Positions 53,860-63,235 of a DNA stretch of 64,000 nt are shown one piece after another. Numbering within the stretch: position 1 is the first letter of the stretch; each line of letters begins with the position of its first letter. Under the pieces are notes generated by a model that searched no databases, was not told the origin of the DNA, and saw only the letters and a program-made list of their open reading frames with translations. Location: assembly GCA_029027265.1 (NCBI GenBank), contig CP093061.1, forward strand, positions 2,356,001 to 2,420,000, written 5' to 3'. Position numbers and translations under genes: made by a program. The DNA comes from Sulfurospirillum_A sp029027265. Lineage in GTDB: Bacteria; Campylobacterota; Campylobacteria; Campylobacterales; Sulfurospirillaceae.

Positions 53860-54688
53860 TTCACCTTTATAGATTTTAAAATAAAAATCAATAAAAAGTT
53901 TGAACTAAGAAGTAAAAAAGCACATAAAAATATTGCTTTAAAAGCCATTGAATCATAATCATGAGCAAAAATCAAAGCTATATGAGAAGTCAAAGTTCTA
54001 CCAGAATCAAACACTGAAGTAGGAAAACTAAGAGCATTTCCAGCTAACATAAGAGCTATCATTGTGTCTCCAATAGCACGAGATAGTGCTAACATGACCC
54101 CTTGAGTCAAATATTTATAGGAATTTTTAATGACAAATGTAAAAAAAACTCATCTTTACTAAGCCCTAAATTCATACAAACAGTTTGATATTTTTTTGCC
54201 AGTATTTTAAATATATTTAAAAATATCAAACTCATCGTAGGAATCAATAAAAGACTAAGAACAACTGAAGCAACCAAAATAGAGAGTGTTGAGCTTGGTT
54301 TATACTCACTTATAAAAGGAACTATAGTAAAAAGTGCAGCAAATGCGTAAATAATAGTAGGAATAGCGCTCATTAAAAGTATGGTCTTTTCTAAAAAATA
54401 GCTAACAACTCTACTCTTTGATAAAAAAACAATACAACTGATACTAAAAGAGAAAACAAAAGCCAAACTCAAAGCTAAAAAACTAACTACTAAGGTAGTA
54501 AAAAGCATAGTAGCAATTCCAAATTTCTCTTTTTCTACATCCCAATCAAATGAGAAAAAGTTGCCCATGTCAGAGAGTGTAAACAGATCAATACATAAAT
54601 AAGCTAACAATACAAAAATAGTTAAAACTAAACCACTACTAAGAAAAGTAAAAAGTAGTAGTAATTTAGAAAAAATTCTATTTATCAA
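53856..54688 (-). pseudogene. PstC-like permease split by a one-base frameshift
   Basis: The first frame (54688 to 54107) starts MINRIFSKLLLLFTF.. and reaches ..CMNLGLSKDEFFLHLSLKIP before a premature TGA. The second (54110 to 53856) resumes with LTQGVMLALSRAIGDTMIALMLAGN, the A-I-G-D-T-M/E-T motif of PstC. Adding one base after the Pro codon near 54120 restores a single protein of about 276 residues. The flanking genes overlap normally, so this is a recent lesion, a recoding site or a sequencing error. Confidence 0.8.
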
Positions 54689-55487
54689 CGGCTATAAATC
54701 CATATTTGGTAACTATTTTAGCACCCTCAGAACTTCTCATATACTCTATAAATGTTTTAGCCAATGCTTTTGGTTCGCCACTACTCAAAAGGTATAGACC
54801 TCTTGCTACTGTGTATGAACTATTTTTTACATTTGCTAGACTTGGGAATACACCATTGATACTTATTGCTTTTACTTTGTCATCTATAAGACCTAAAGAC
54901 AGAATTCCTATTGCATTTGGGTCATTTTTGATTGCCGTTTTCATAGCTGCATTTGAAGATACTACTCTTGCACTCTTTGCAATATCAGATTTTTTTAGTG
55001 CCTTTTTCCAAAACACTTTTCTAGTTGCACTTGATTCATCTCTTGTATAAAGATTAATCGGTGCAGATTTAAAACCTAACTCTTTATAATCTGAAATCTT
55101 ACCTGAAAATATATTTTGCAACTGTTTTGTAGTGAGATTTGAGATAGGGTTTTTAGTGTTAATAACTACCCCTATACCATCAACTGCAAATCTAAAAAGT
55201 TTTAAATCACCTTTTTGAATTTCACTTGGAGTAGGTTTTCTTCCACTATTTGCCAAATCAATCAAACCAGTACTCACCTGCTTGATTCCCATACCACTAC
55301 CACCGCCCGCAATGGTAATAGAGATGTTAGAATGTTTTCTCATTATATTTTTTATAGCCTCTTTTTCACACTTTATGTGTGCTGTACCACCTGCAATATT
55401 GAGACTTCCTTCTAAACCTGAAAAACTCTCTACAGAACCAAAACTAAATGATACACTGCAAAGCAATGCCAATAACATTTTTTTCAT
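54678..55487 (-). CDS. PstS-like phosphate-binding protein
   Basis: 269 residues with a signal peptide (MKKMLLALLCSVSFSFG). The ligand loops are GGGSGMG (Gly/Ser-rich, residues about 61-67) and YTRDESSATRKVF, analogous to the S-G-T-R loop of PstS. Belongs to the short PBP_like_2 group. First gene of the pst-like operon on the minus strand; overlaps pstC by 11 nt. Might bind phosphate or a related oxyanion. Confidence 0.8.
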   Translation of the reverse strand: MKKMLLALLCSVSFSFGSVESFSGLEGSLNIAGGTAHIKCEKEAIKNIMRKHSNISITIAGGGSGMGIKQVSTGLIDLANSGRKPTPSEIQKGDLKLFRFAVDGIGVVINTKNPISNLTTKQLQNIFSGKISDYKELGFKSAPINLYTRDESSATRKVFWKKALKKSDIAKSARVVSSNAAMKTAIKNDPNAIGILSLGLIDDKVKAISINGVFPSLANVKNSSYTVARGLYLLSSGEPKALAKTFIEYMRSSEGAKIVTKYGFIAVDK

Positions 55488-55650
55488 AAATTGCCCTTTT
55501 AAAATTATGCTGATTTTTTATTTACATGTAGAGAAAGCGTAGTATTTAAAAGTTGCTTATTTCATGTGTGTCTAGACCCTAGACCTAACAGCATTAGATG
55601 AAATTATAATATTTATAGACTAAAAATAAATTTAAACAGTAAACTAATGT

Positions 55651-57669
55651 TTACCGCTTAAACTCATTGATTTTTTCTACTATTGTCTCAAAATCTTCAC
55701 TATATGCAAAACAAGCTATCACGCTACAAGCTTGATACTGTCTGTCTTCAGTAACCTTTTTTAGTATAAAAGGATAAGTTGGCATCTCTCTATCAAAAAG
55801 CATCTCTTTAGTTCCTTTTAGACTTATATAACCTTTTTTGTATGCCATATAATCTCTTAGTAACCACGCTGAATTGCTTGGATTATTTGAAAGAGTTAAA
55901 GAGTTTACATGTAAAGTATCTTTGGCTATGTTTTGTAGTTTTAAATCTTCTTTTAATATGGCTAATTTTAAAAGATTATTTACCATATTTGAAAGAGCAC
56001 TTTTGTATGAGCTATCATATACACCCGCAACACTTAAAAACTCGTCGTCACTCATGTACCAATTCCCATCTCTATAAAACTTCTCTAATGCTTTTTTGTT
56101 TAGACTATTTGCAAGCTCAAGATATTTTTGTTCCAAACTGTGGTCATATGCTTTAAGCAAAGTTGTAATTAAAAATGAATAATCCTCAAATAAAGCTCTC
56201 TCTTTTGGGGCTTTGTATATGAGTCTTTGGTGATATAACTCACCGTTTATATAGAGCTTTTCTACCAAAGTATTAAGGTATTTTATAGCATCTTTATTAT
56301 AATCAGCTTCAAAAAGTGCTGAGATATACATGGCATTCCAAGAAGTTAAAATTTTATAGTCAACAAAAGGGTACTCTTTTTTTTCTCTTAAGTCTTTAAG
56401 TGTTTTTTTAACCGCATCTATATTTTTTGGCATTTTGTTTTGTGTTAAATAAGGATTGTTCTGATTATGCTCAAAATTTCCCTCTTTTGTAATATTAAAG
56501 TAGTCCAAAATCTCTTGAGTATTTTTATAGCCATTTTTCTCCAAATACTCTTTTGTCTCTTCATAATCAAACACAAAATAGGCACCTTCTTCTTTTTGTT
56601 TCCCAACTTTTGAATCAGCATCACTAGCACTATAAAAAAGTGACTCTTTTTCAAATCTTATTTTTGAAAACTCTACTATTTCATCTACTTTTGTTTTATA
56701 AAACTTATCTTTTGTTGTTTTATACGCTTTTGCATACGCACTGAGCATCTCTGCATTAGTATAAAGCATCTTTTCAAAATGAGGAATCATCCACGCTTCA
56801 TCTACACTATATCTGTAGAAACCACCTTCTATTTGGTCATAAATTCCACCATTTCCCATGGCTTTTAACATACTTGTTGCCATATTTAATGCTTTTTCAT
56901 TTTTTGATATGCTATATACATCTAAAAGAGTATCAATAGTTGAAGCATGAGGAAATTTAGGAGCTGAACCTATGCCTTTGTACTGCGTATCAAAAGAGCG
57001 TTCTACTTCATCTACAAATTTATCGACTAGAGCAAGAGAGAGTGGGACTTGTTTTTTACTTGATGAGTTTTTATGCTTTTTTAAAATCCGTTCAATTTCA
57101 ATTGAACTTGCTATCACTTTTTCATTATCCTGTATAAAAACACTCTGTATTTTAAGAAGCAACTCTTTGATACCACTTCTTCCATACTTTGGCTCATTTG
57201 GCAAATAAGTTGCTGCAAAAAAAGCTTTTGCATCTGGAGTTAAAATGATAGTCAATGGCCAACCACCTCCACGTTTGTTGAGTAAATTGTGTACATCTTG
57301 GTAGTACTTATCTATATGAGGTTTTTCCTCTCTATCTACTTTTATTGAGACATAATGCTTGTTTATAATCTCTGCTACCTTTTCATTTTCAAAAGACTCT
57401 TTTTCCATCACATGGCACCAATGACAAGTGCTATAACCGATAGAAAGGAATATTAACTTATTCTCTTCTTTTGCTTTTTTAAAAGCTTCATCTCCCCAAG
57501 CAAACCAGTTTACTGGGTTATGGGCATGTTGTTGTAAATAAGGAGAATCCTCGTTTATTAAAGCGTTTGTATATTTTTCGTTTGCATTTGTATTTGTAAT
57601 CATAATAATGGATATTAATATAGTTTTCATTAGTAAAGAATAAAAATTATTGTTTAGTATATATAACAT
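55651..57669 (-). CDS. DUF255 thioredoxin-like/glucosidase-like protein (YyaL/SPATA20 family)
   Basis: 672 residues with an N-terminal signal or anchor. The thioredoxin part has EDSPYLQQHAHNPVNWFAWGDEAF and FLSIGYSTCHWCHVMEKESFE (C-H-W-C), then KVDREEKP; the rest is an alpha/alpha barrel (six-hairpin type) as in YyaL/SPATA20. This family is conserved but of uncertain function. Ends at a GTAAAC-TAAT-GTTTAC hairpin that overlaps the stop. Confidence 0.88.
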   Translation of the reverse strand: MLYILNNNFYSLLMKTILISIIMITNTNANEKYTNALINEDSPYLQQHAHNPVNWFAWGDEAFKKAKEENKLIFLSIGYSTCHWCHVMEKESFENEKVAEIINKHYVSIKVDREEKPHIDKYYQDVHNLLNKRGGGWPLTIILTPDAKAFFAATYLPNEPKYGRSGIKELLLKIQSVFIQDNEKVIASSIEIERILKKHKNSSSKKQVPLSLALVDKFVDEVERSFDTQYKGIGSAPKFPHASTIDTLLDVYSISKNEKALNMATSMLKAMGNGGIYDQIEGGFYRYSVDEAWMIPHFEKMLYTNAEMLSAYAKAYKTTKDKFYKTKVDEIVEFSKIRFEKESLFYSASDADSKVGKQKEEGAYFVFDYEETKEYLEKNGYKNTQEILDYFNITKEGNFEHNQNNPYLTQNKMPKNIDAVKKTLKDLREKKEYPFVDYKILTSWNAMYISALFEADYNKDAIKYLNTLVEKLYINGELYHQRLIYKAPKERALFEDYSFLITTLLKAYDHSLEQKYLELANSLNKKALEKFYRDGNWYMSDDEFLSVAGVYDSSYKSALSNMVNNLLKLAILKEDLKLQNIAKDTLHVNSLTLSNNPSNSAWLLRDYMAYKKGYISLKGTKEMLFDREMPTYPFILKKVTEDRQYQACSVIACFAYSEDFETIVEKINEFKR

Positions 57670-57737
57670 GGGATCTCCTAATTTTTTATCATTATAAAGT
57701 TATTCCGTGTAGTATTTGTTACTATTTATCTTATAAT

Positions 57738-58852
57738 CTGACCTTACGCACCCTTCAAAAGTTGTAATTCTGAATAAGCCACCTGATTAGCTCTGATTAA
57801 CAGTTTTGTTCTAATGGCAAAGTGGTTCATTTTATGTTTAATTTTCAAACATTCAAGCTTAAAAAAAGACAGCACTGATAAAAAGATATGATTACTTTGT
57901 GTTCGAATGATCTTTGTTAGTGATTTTGCTAAATCAACATTATATTTAAGTGATTTATGAAACTCTTCAACTTTCACCCTCAAGGGGGTACCCAGCCATC
58001 ATTTTTCATAGATTGTTGAGATAGTGTCGCCATCAAGTGTGATATCACTACATATCAAATTTAAAATACCTATACTTCCATCTTTGTTTGTAAAGACTCG
58101 GCGCACTATAATGACTTCTTTATCATAGCCCTTTAGATAGCCTCGTACTGATTGCTTATCTGATAATTCCAGTTCATCTACCCTTGTGAACTTACCTGCA
58201 TATTTATTCTCTAAACTTTTTGAAAAAAGACGATTACTTTTGAGTGCAGTAATAAACTCTCTTTTTTGTTTGGCTATAAATTCAAAGTTTTCTTTTGCTC
58301 CAAACCAAGGACATAGTGAAATTTTAGTTGATTGTTAATAGCCACTTGAATCATATCTCTCATCAATTGATTTTTTGTAACTTCTGATGAACGTTTTACT
58401 TCTCTTGTTTTAATGTCACTAAACTGGATAGGTTTTTCTACGGTTTCAAAAGCTACTGGAATTGATACTTCATTACTGTAGTACAAAGCATTGAGCATAT
58501 TGATACCTCGAACAGATTTACCTACTGTATGATCAAAGTGCCAGCACATGATATCACTCTCATCTGTCCACTTTTTCTCTTGAATTGTATCATCAAAGAT
58601 AAGACATGCTTCTTCACTCTGTATCTCTCTTACTGTTCTTTTAACTTGTCTCCATAAATCTTTTGAAGTAAATTCATTTTTTGATAAGAACCGTGTTATC
58701 TAATCATGACTTACTGAACCATTTGTCATTGATGACAACCCTGTTGCTGTAGCGTAACCACTACCGCTTATTAAATAATCTGTATAGAGTTCTATGTGAT
58801 TTATTTTCATGCAACTTTTAAAGCAACTTTGATTCCTTGTGCGTAAGGTCAG
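57738..58852 (-). mobile_element. Defective IS (IS4/IS701 superfamily, ISAba11-like), copy 2
   Basis: The same 14-bp repeats CTGACCTTACGCAC/GTGCGTAAGGTCAG bound 1,115 bp. A 7-bp target duplication TTATAAT flanks it (57731-57737 and 58853-58859). Orientation is opposite to copy 1, 44.5 kb away. Confidence 0.85.
57744..58810 (-). pseudogene. Transposase of defective IS, copy 2
   Basis: Carries the same nonsense codon, the same small deletion after HYVL and the same TGA plus GGTACC-containing insertion as copy 1. The only differences I could find are a C5 instead of C4 run in that insertion and a few substitutions near the 3' end (KYNVDL versus KHNIDL, KI versus KT). Non-functional. Confidence 0.8.
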
Positions 58853-59024
58853 TTATAATGGTCTGAAAAATCAAGACTCCTATTTAGCTTAAATTAATAA
58901 TTAAATGTTATCATTTCATAAAGCATCTAACCCAAGGTTTGGGTTTGACATAAAGAGTGCGTCTACAAACCCAACTTTCTTTATATCTCCATTTTTTGCT
59001 TAATTTAAAATGAGGTTATACCAA

Positions 59025-59870
59025 ATGAACAAAATCATACTAATATCACTATTATTAGTTTCAACAATATTTGCCAAAACTTTTACGTTTACGGCTATTC
59101 CTGATCAAGATGAGACCAAACTCAATGAACGTTTTTCTAAAATTGCAAAGTATCTTGAAAAAGAGCTACATGTAGATGTTAAATTCATACCTGTAAAGTC
59201 TTATGCAGCATCTATTAGTGCTTTTAGAAACAACCAAGTTCAACTTGCTTGGTTTGGTGGGCTTTCTGGTGTACGAGCTAGACTACTTGTCAAAGATTCT
59301 TATGCAATAGCACAAGGCATTGAAGACCCTAAATTTCATACATATATCATTGCTAATGTTCATACAAAACTAAACCTAACCGAAAGTTTTCCAACAGACA
59401 TAAAAGGAAAAACATTTACTTTTGGCTCAAAAGGTTCTACTTCTGGTCGTCTTATGCCTGAGTATTTCATAAGAGAACATCTAAAAAATTCTCCTGATGA
59501 ATTGTTTAAAAAAGTAGGTTTTTCAGGAAATCATTCTAAAACAATCTCACTTGTTCAAAGTGGTGCTTACGAAGTTGGAGCTGTTAACTTCAAAGTATGG
59601 GACAGAGAACTAAAAGCTGGCAATATTGACACTTCAAAAGTAAAAGTTATCTGGAAAACTCCTGCTTACCCTGATTATCAATTTACAATTCGTGGTGATG
59701 TAGATAAGCAATTTGGAGAGGGCTTTTCAAAAAAAGTTCAAGCCGCACTAATAAAACTTGATGACAAAGAAATACTTGCAGCTTTTCCAAGAGAAAAGTT
59801 TATAGTAGCTAAGAGTTCTGACTTTGACCCAATCCTAAAAGTTGGAAGAGAGATAGGACTTATTGACTAA
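59025..59870 (+). CDS. PhnD-like phosphonate/phosphite-binding protein
   Basis: 281 residues from ATG 59025, which has GAGG nine bases upstream; an ATG at 59010 overlaps that GAGG and is unlikely. Signal peptide KIILISLLLVSTIFA, then TAIPDQDETKLNERFSKIAKYLEKEL.., VQLAWFGGLSGVRAR, FGSKGSTSGRLMPEYFI and GAVNFKVWDRE, the PhnD/PtxB fold. First of a three-gene ABC operon. The ligand (phosphite, phosphonate, or another small oxyanion) is not readable. Confidence 0.85.
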   Translation: MNKIILISLLLVSTIFAKTFTFTAIPDQDETKLNERFSKIAKYLEKELHVDVKFIPVKSYAASISAFRNNQVQLAWFGGLSGVRARLLVKDSYAIAQGIEDPKFHTYIIANVHTKLNLTESFPTDIKGKTFTFGSKGSTSGRLMPEYFIREHLKNSPDELFKKVGFSGNHSKTISLVQSGAYEVGAVNFKVWDRELKAGNIDTSKVKVIWKTPAYPDYQFTIRGDVDKQFGEGFSKKVQAALIKLDDKEILAAFPREKFIVAKSSDFDPILKVGREIGLID

Positions 59871-60534
59871 GCTATCTTTGCAAAATGAGACCCTTGGTTA
59901 CGAGAACGTAACCGTACTAAAAGATATCACATTGGCAATCAAAAAGGGCGAAAAAGTCGCCCTTTTAGGAAAAAGTGGATGTGGTAAGTCAACTCTGCTA
60001 AAAAAATTGCACTCTCTTGATAGCACAAATATATCGTTCATACCACAAGAATTAGGTCTAGTAAATACTCTATCGGTTTTTCATAACGTTTACATATCTC
60101 AGCTTGATTCTAACTCAACACTCTACAACATAAGAAACCTAATCAAACCTGCAAAAAAAGAGATACAAAATATAATTCCAATTTTAAAAGAGCTTCATAT
60201 TGATGATTTAATATTCAAAAAGTGCGGCGAACTCTCTGGAGGACAAAGACAAAGAACAGCCATTGCAAGAGCAATTTCACAAAACAAAAACATATTACTA
60301 GCAGATGAGCCTATCTCTGCCTTAGATGAGTTTATAACTGGTAAAGTAGTTGATTCTTTATTTAATAGGTTTGAAACCATAGTCTGTGCTCTTCACAATG
60401 TAGACATTGCCCTAAAATATTTCGATAGAGTAATCGGCATAAAAAATGAAAAGATAATTTTAGATAAGCAGTGCTCTAAAATTACTTCTGATGATACAAA
60501 CCAACTATACCACGTTTGCGATGACCAATTCTAA
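59863..60534 (+). CDS. PhnC-like ABC transporter ATPase
   Basis: 223 residues from TTG 59863, overlapping the upstream stop. Walker A LLGKSGCGKST, Q-loop in SFIPQELGLV, signature LSGGQRQRTA, Walker B ILLADEPISALD. Shorter than PhnC but in the phn order D-C-E. Overlaps the permease gene by up to 44 nt. Confidence 0.85.
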   Translation: MTKLSLQNETLGYENVTVLKDITLAIKKGEKVALLGKSGCGKSTLLKKLHSLDSTNISFIPQELGLVNTLSVFHNVYISQLDSNSTLYNIRNLIKPAKKEIQNIIPILKELHIDDLIFKKCGELSGGQRQRTAIARAISQNKNILLADEPISALDEFITGKVVDSLFNRFETIVCALHNVDIALKYFDRVIGIKNEKIILDKQCSKITSDDTNQLYHVCDDQF

Positions 60535-61993
60535 AAACTTCAACATAACTCTAATTTTTCTTTTTACTTTTATTGTTGCACTCTTTTTTACTGATTTTTC
60601 AGTAACTACTCTAGAGCCTTTAATGGAGTTAAAAAAATTCTTTGGTGGTGCTTTACATGTAGATATATCAAACATACCAACCTACTATGAAGCACTTCTA
60701 AATACCTTGGCAATTGCAATTTTAGCTATATTTATCTCAGCAATTCTCGGATTTTTCTTTGCACTATATTTCAGATATACCATTGTAAGAATGTCACTAG
60801 CTTTTACAAGAGCCATACACGAACTCTTTTGGGCACTTCTGTTTTTACAAGTCTTTGGGCTTAACACACTCACCGCTCTTTTAGCTATCATCTTGCCATA
60901 TAGCGCAACTCTAGGTAAAGTTTATGCAGAAATACTTGAAGAGCATGACAGCTTTCCAAAAGAGCTACATGTAAAGGGTAAAATATCTTCTTTTTTATAT
61001 ACAAAATTACCAGATGCCCTGCCTCACCTAGTTTCGTACACACTCTACAGGTTTGAATGTGCGCTAAAGTCAACTGCAATTTTAGGTTTTATTGGTCTTA
61101 TGACACTTGGGTACTATCTTCAAGGTGCTTTTATGCAAGGTAATTATGGTGAAGTTTGGTTGCTTCTTATTCTTTTCTATATCATCATCGCAACTTTGCG
61201 TTTTTGGTTTACAAAATATAGTGCTCCATTTTTAATAGTGACAAGTTTTTTCTATCTAGATTTTGTGAGTGGTTTTAGCATGGAAAACCTAACCCGTTTT
61301 TTAACTCACGATATCATACCAAGCCCTCTGCGTAAAGAGCAGGGATTTGAAGCACTATTTAACTGGTTTAGTAACATTACAACTAATGAGCTTATTCCTG
61401 GAGTTTTAAACACTATAATTTTAACACAAATTGCACTCATTTTCACAGCACTCATTGCTCTGTTATGTTTTCCATTTATTTCCAAAAAGTTTTCAAACTT
61501 ACCCACTAGATTTAGTGGGGGAATTCTACTTGTCATTCTACGCTCTACTCCTGAGTATATTTTAGCTTATCTGTTTTTGCAAATTTGGGGTCCTTCTATG
61601 CTCCCTGCTGTTCTTGCTCTTGCTCTTCATAATGGGGCAATTATTGGTTTTATTATGGGTCAACAGACCAATGAACTTAAACTTCGTATTGATACAACTA
61701 AAAAGAAAATAGAGCTTTTTGGTTTTGAGGTATTGCCTAGAATTTATAGTTCTTTTTTAGCATTTTTATTTTATAGATGGGAAGTAATTATGCGAGAAAG
61801 TGCCATACTTGGTATTTTAGGTATCCATACACTTGGCTTTTTTATAGACTCAGCTATTGCTGATATACGTCTTGATAAAGTTGTAATTCTTCTATTTTTT
61901 ACTGCTTTACTCAATATACTGGTTGATTATATTTCAAGAAGAGTTAGAAATTATCTTAGAATCTCTACTACCATCAAAAACCGTTGCTTATGA
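60491..61993 (+). CDS. Fused PhnE-type permease (two permease domains)
   Basis: Up to 500 residues; ATG 60491 gives the longest form, ATG 60521 overlaps the ATPase end and is also plausible. Two BPD_transp domains in tandem: the first with LALTFTRAIHELFWALL and LPDALPHLVSYTLYRFE.., the second from about 290 with TIILTQIALIF.., ILRSTPEYILAYLFLQ and FYRWEVIMRESAILGILG. The Y-R-F-E/W-E..R-x-A/T-x-x-L-G-F motif occurs in both halves, as in PhnE. One protein thus supplies both pore halves. Confidence 0.85.
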   Translation: MIQTNYTTFAMTNSKNFNITLIFLFTFIVALFFTDFSVTTLEPLMELKKFFGGALHVDISNIPTYYEALLNTLAIAILAIFISAILGFFFALYFRYTIVRMSLAFTRAIHELFWALLFLQVFGLNTLTALLAIILPYSATLGKVYAEILEEHDSFPKELHVKGKISSFLYTKLPDALPHLVSYTLYRFECALKSTAILGFIGLMTLGYYLQGAFMQGNYGEVWLLLILFYIIIATLRFWFTKYSAPFLIVTSFFYLDFVSGFSMENLTRFLTHDIIPSPLRKEQGFEALFNWFSNITTNELIPGVLNTIILTQIALIFTALIALLCFPFISKKFSNLPTRFSGGILLVILRSTPEYILAYLFLQIWGPSMLPAVLALALHNGAIIGFIMGQQTNELKLRIDTTKKKIELFGFEVLPRIYSSFLAFLFYRWEVIMRESAILGILGIHTLGFFIDSAIADIRLDKVVILLFFTALLNILVDYISRRVRNYLRISTTIKNRCL

Positions 61994-62035
61994 AATATCA
62001 AAAAGATATAAGGCTATTTTGATACCATGCAAAAT

Positions 62036-62357
62036 ACAATAATTAATAACACCACTAGATTTAACAAGAAGACTTCTTATTAAGTTGTCACTCAATAGAG
62101 TAGACTATATCATTGAATACCCAACCATGGTTCAATTTATTAAAAAATCAGAAAATATCAAAGAAAATTTCATACAATACCCTATTAAAAATGCAAATAA
62201 TCTGATTGCCTTATATATTGGCTGTTCAAAAACTCCAAATAGTAAAAAATTGATTAAAATAGTAAACAGAATCATAGATACAAACGGCCATAAAATAATA
62301 AATAGTTATAAAAAATTGATTCTCCAAAAACTTTACAAAGATATGAAAAAAAATTGA
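62036..62357 (+). pseudogene. C-terminal fragment of a solute-binding (SBP_bac_3-like) protein
   Basis: The open frame reads ..TPLDLTRRLLIKLSLNRVDYIIEYPTMVQFIKK.., then ..LIALYIGCSKTPNSKKLIKIVNRIIDTNG. 'L-N-R-V-D-Y-I-I-E-Y-P' and 'A-x-S-K-T-x-x-G/N-K' fit the C-terminal lobe of periplasmic extracytoplasmic sensors/binding proteins. No upstream half, signal peptide or ribosome site is present. Probably a remnant. Confidence 0.5.
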
Positions 62358-62431
62358 AGAATGTTCAATAGATTAAATACACCTAAGTAAAAATTAAAGT
62401 TATTTAGGTATACTTTCATCTCTTTAACAGT

Positions 62432-62507
62432 GGCCTGATAGCTCAGTCGGTAGAGCAGATGACTGAAAATCATCGTGTCCTTGGTTCGATTCCGAGTCAG
62501 GCCACCA
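62432..62507 (+). tRNA. tRNA-Phe (GAA)
   Basis: A 76-nt cloverleaf. The acceptor GGCCTGA pairs with TCAGGCC, the D-arm has GCTC..GAGC with AGTCGGTAG, the anticodon loop is CTGAAAA with anticodon GAA, and the T-arm carries GGTTCGATTCC. CCA is encoded (62505-62507). Confidence 0.97.
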
Positions 62508-62560
62508 CTCCTTTTGAATTGAATAAAAACGAATTTATTATAAACTAAGACTTCAAACAG

Positions 62561-63235
62561 ATGACTTTTAATAGCCTATCATCAACTAACTTTTCTCTGT
62601 TTGAACTTCTTTTTAAAAAAGGATTTACTATCTCTGCTTTCATACAAGGTTTTTTTATCAGTATTGGTCTTATTGTCGCTATTGGAGCACAAAATGTTTA
62701 TGTACTTAAACGTGGTCTTCTTAAAGAGTCTGTTTTTGCTGTTGCACTTACTTGCTCACTAATAGATGCTCTTTTAATAGTAGCTGGTGTAAAAGGTTTA
62801 GGCAAATTTCTAGAGACTTTCCCCTCTTTCATAACATATATCACTTGGTTTGGAATTGTTTTTTTGTTAGCTTATGGTTTTTTGGCACTAAAATCGACTT
62901 TTAGTAAACACAGTATGCGCGTAGATACAACTTCGAGTAAAAAATCTACTCTTATGATAATCTTAACACTATTTTCTCTCTCTTTCTTAAACCCTCATGT
63001 CTACCTCGATACTGTTGTACTTATTGGGACTATTGGGAGTAAATATGCAGGAGTAGAGCAAGACTTTTTTACTTTTGGTGCTGCCACTTCATCTTTTGTC
63101 TGGTTTTTTTCTTTAGCTTATGGAAGCAGAGTTCTTATACCGTTATTTAAAAAACCTATCACTTGGAAGTTTTTAGATTTTTTTACAGCTTTTATTATGT
63201 TTCTTGTTGCATACACACTTTATCAAAGTTTATGA
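62561..63235 (+). CDS. ArgO/YggA-like amino acid exporter (LysE family)
   Basis: 224 residues with six helices. FFISIGLIVAIGAQNVYVLKRGLLKE is the ArgO/LysE start (G-A-Q-N-x-x-V-L..G), LTCSLIDALLIVAGVKGLG follows, and FLNPHVYLDTVVLIGTIG matches the N-P-H-V-Y-L-D-T motif specific to the arginine/lysine exporters. The second LysE-superfamily gene in the window. Converges with the ClC gene, overlapping by 6 nt. Confidence 0.88.
   Translation: MTFNSLSSTNFSLFELLFKKGFTISAFIQGFFISIGLIVAIGAQNVYVLKRGLLKESVFAVALTCSLIDALLIVAGVKGLGKFLETFPSFITYITWFGIVFLLAYGFLALKSTFSKHSMRVDTTSSKKSTLMIILTLFSLSFLNPHVYLDTVVLIGTIGSKYAGVEQDFFTFGAATSSFVWFFSLAYGSRVLIPLFKKPITWKFLDFFTAFIMFLVAYTLYQSL

Larger units (their letters stand above)
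466..60973. repeat. Dispersed palindrome TACATGTA (33 copies)
   Basis: Starts at 466, 946, 2363, 2576, 3055, 16955, 17207, 17403, 20485, 20745, 21839, 22103, 23156, 23923, 24306, 24411, 25002, 27786, 27811, 30514, 32207, 32342, 34502, 49364, 49662, 51317, 51823, 52135, 55523, 55906, 59167, 60654 and 60966. The extended consensus is YTTACATGTARA. Count by eye; occasional misses are possible. Most copies lie inside genes. Confidence 0.85.

Noticed and set aside
58925..58950. AACCCAA-gg-TTTGGGTT hairpin before the PhnD-like gene as a riboswitch
   Set aside because: Too short, no conserved riboswitch core; a simple hairpin or terminator explains it.
62432..62507. tRNA-Phe as an integration site
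   Set aside because: No integrase and no repeated tRNA 3' end nearby.
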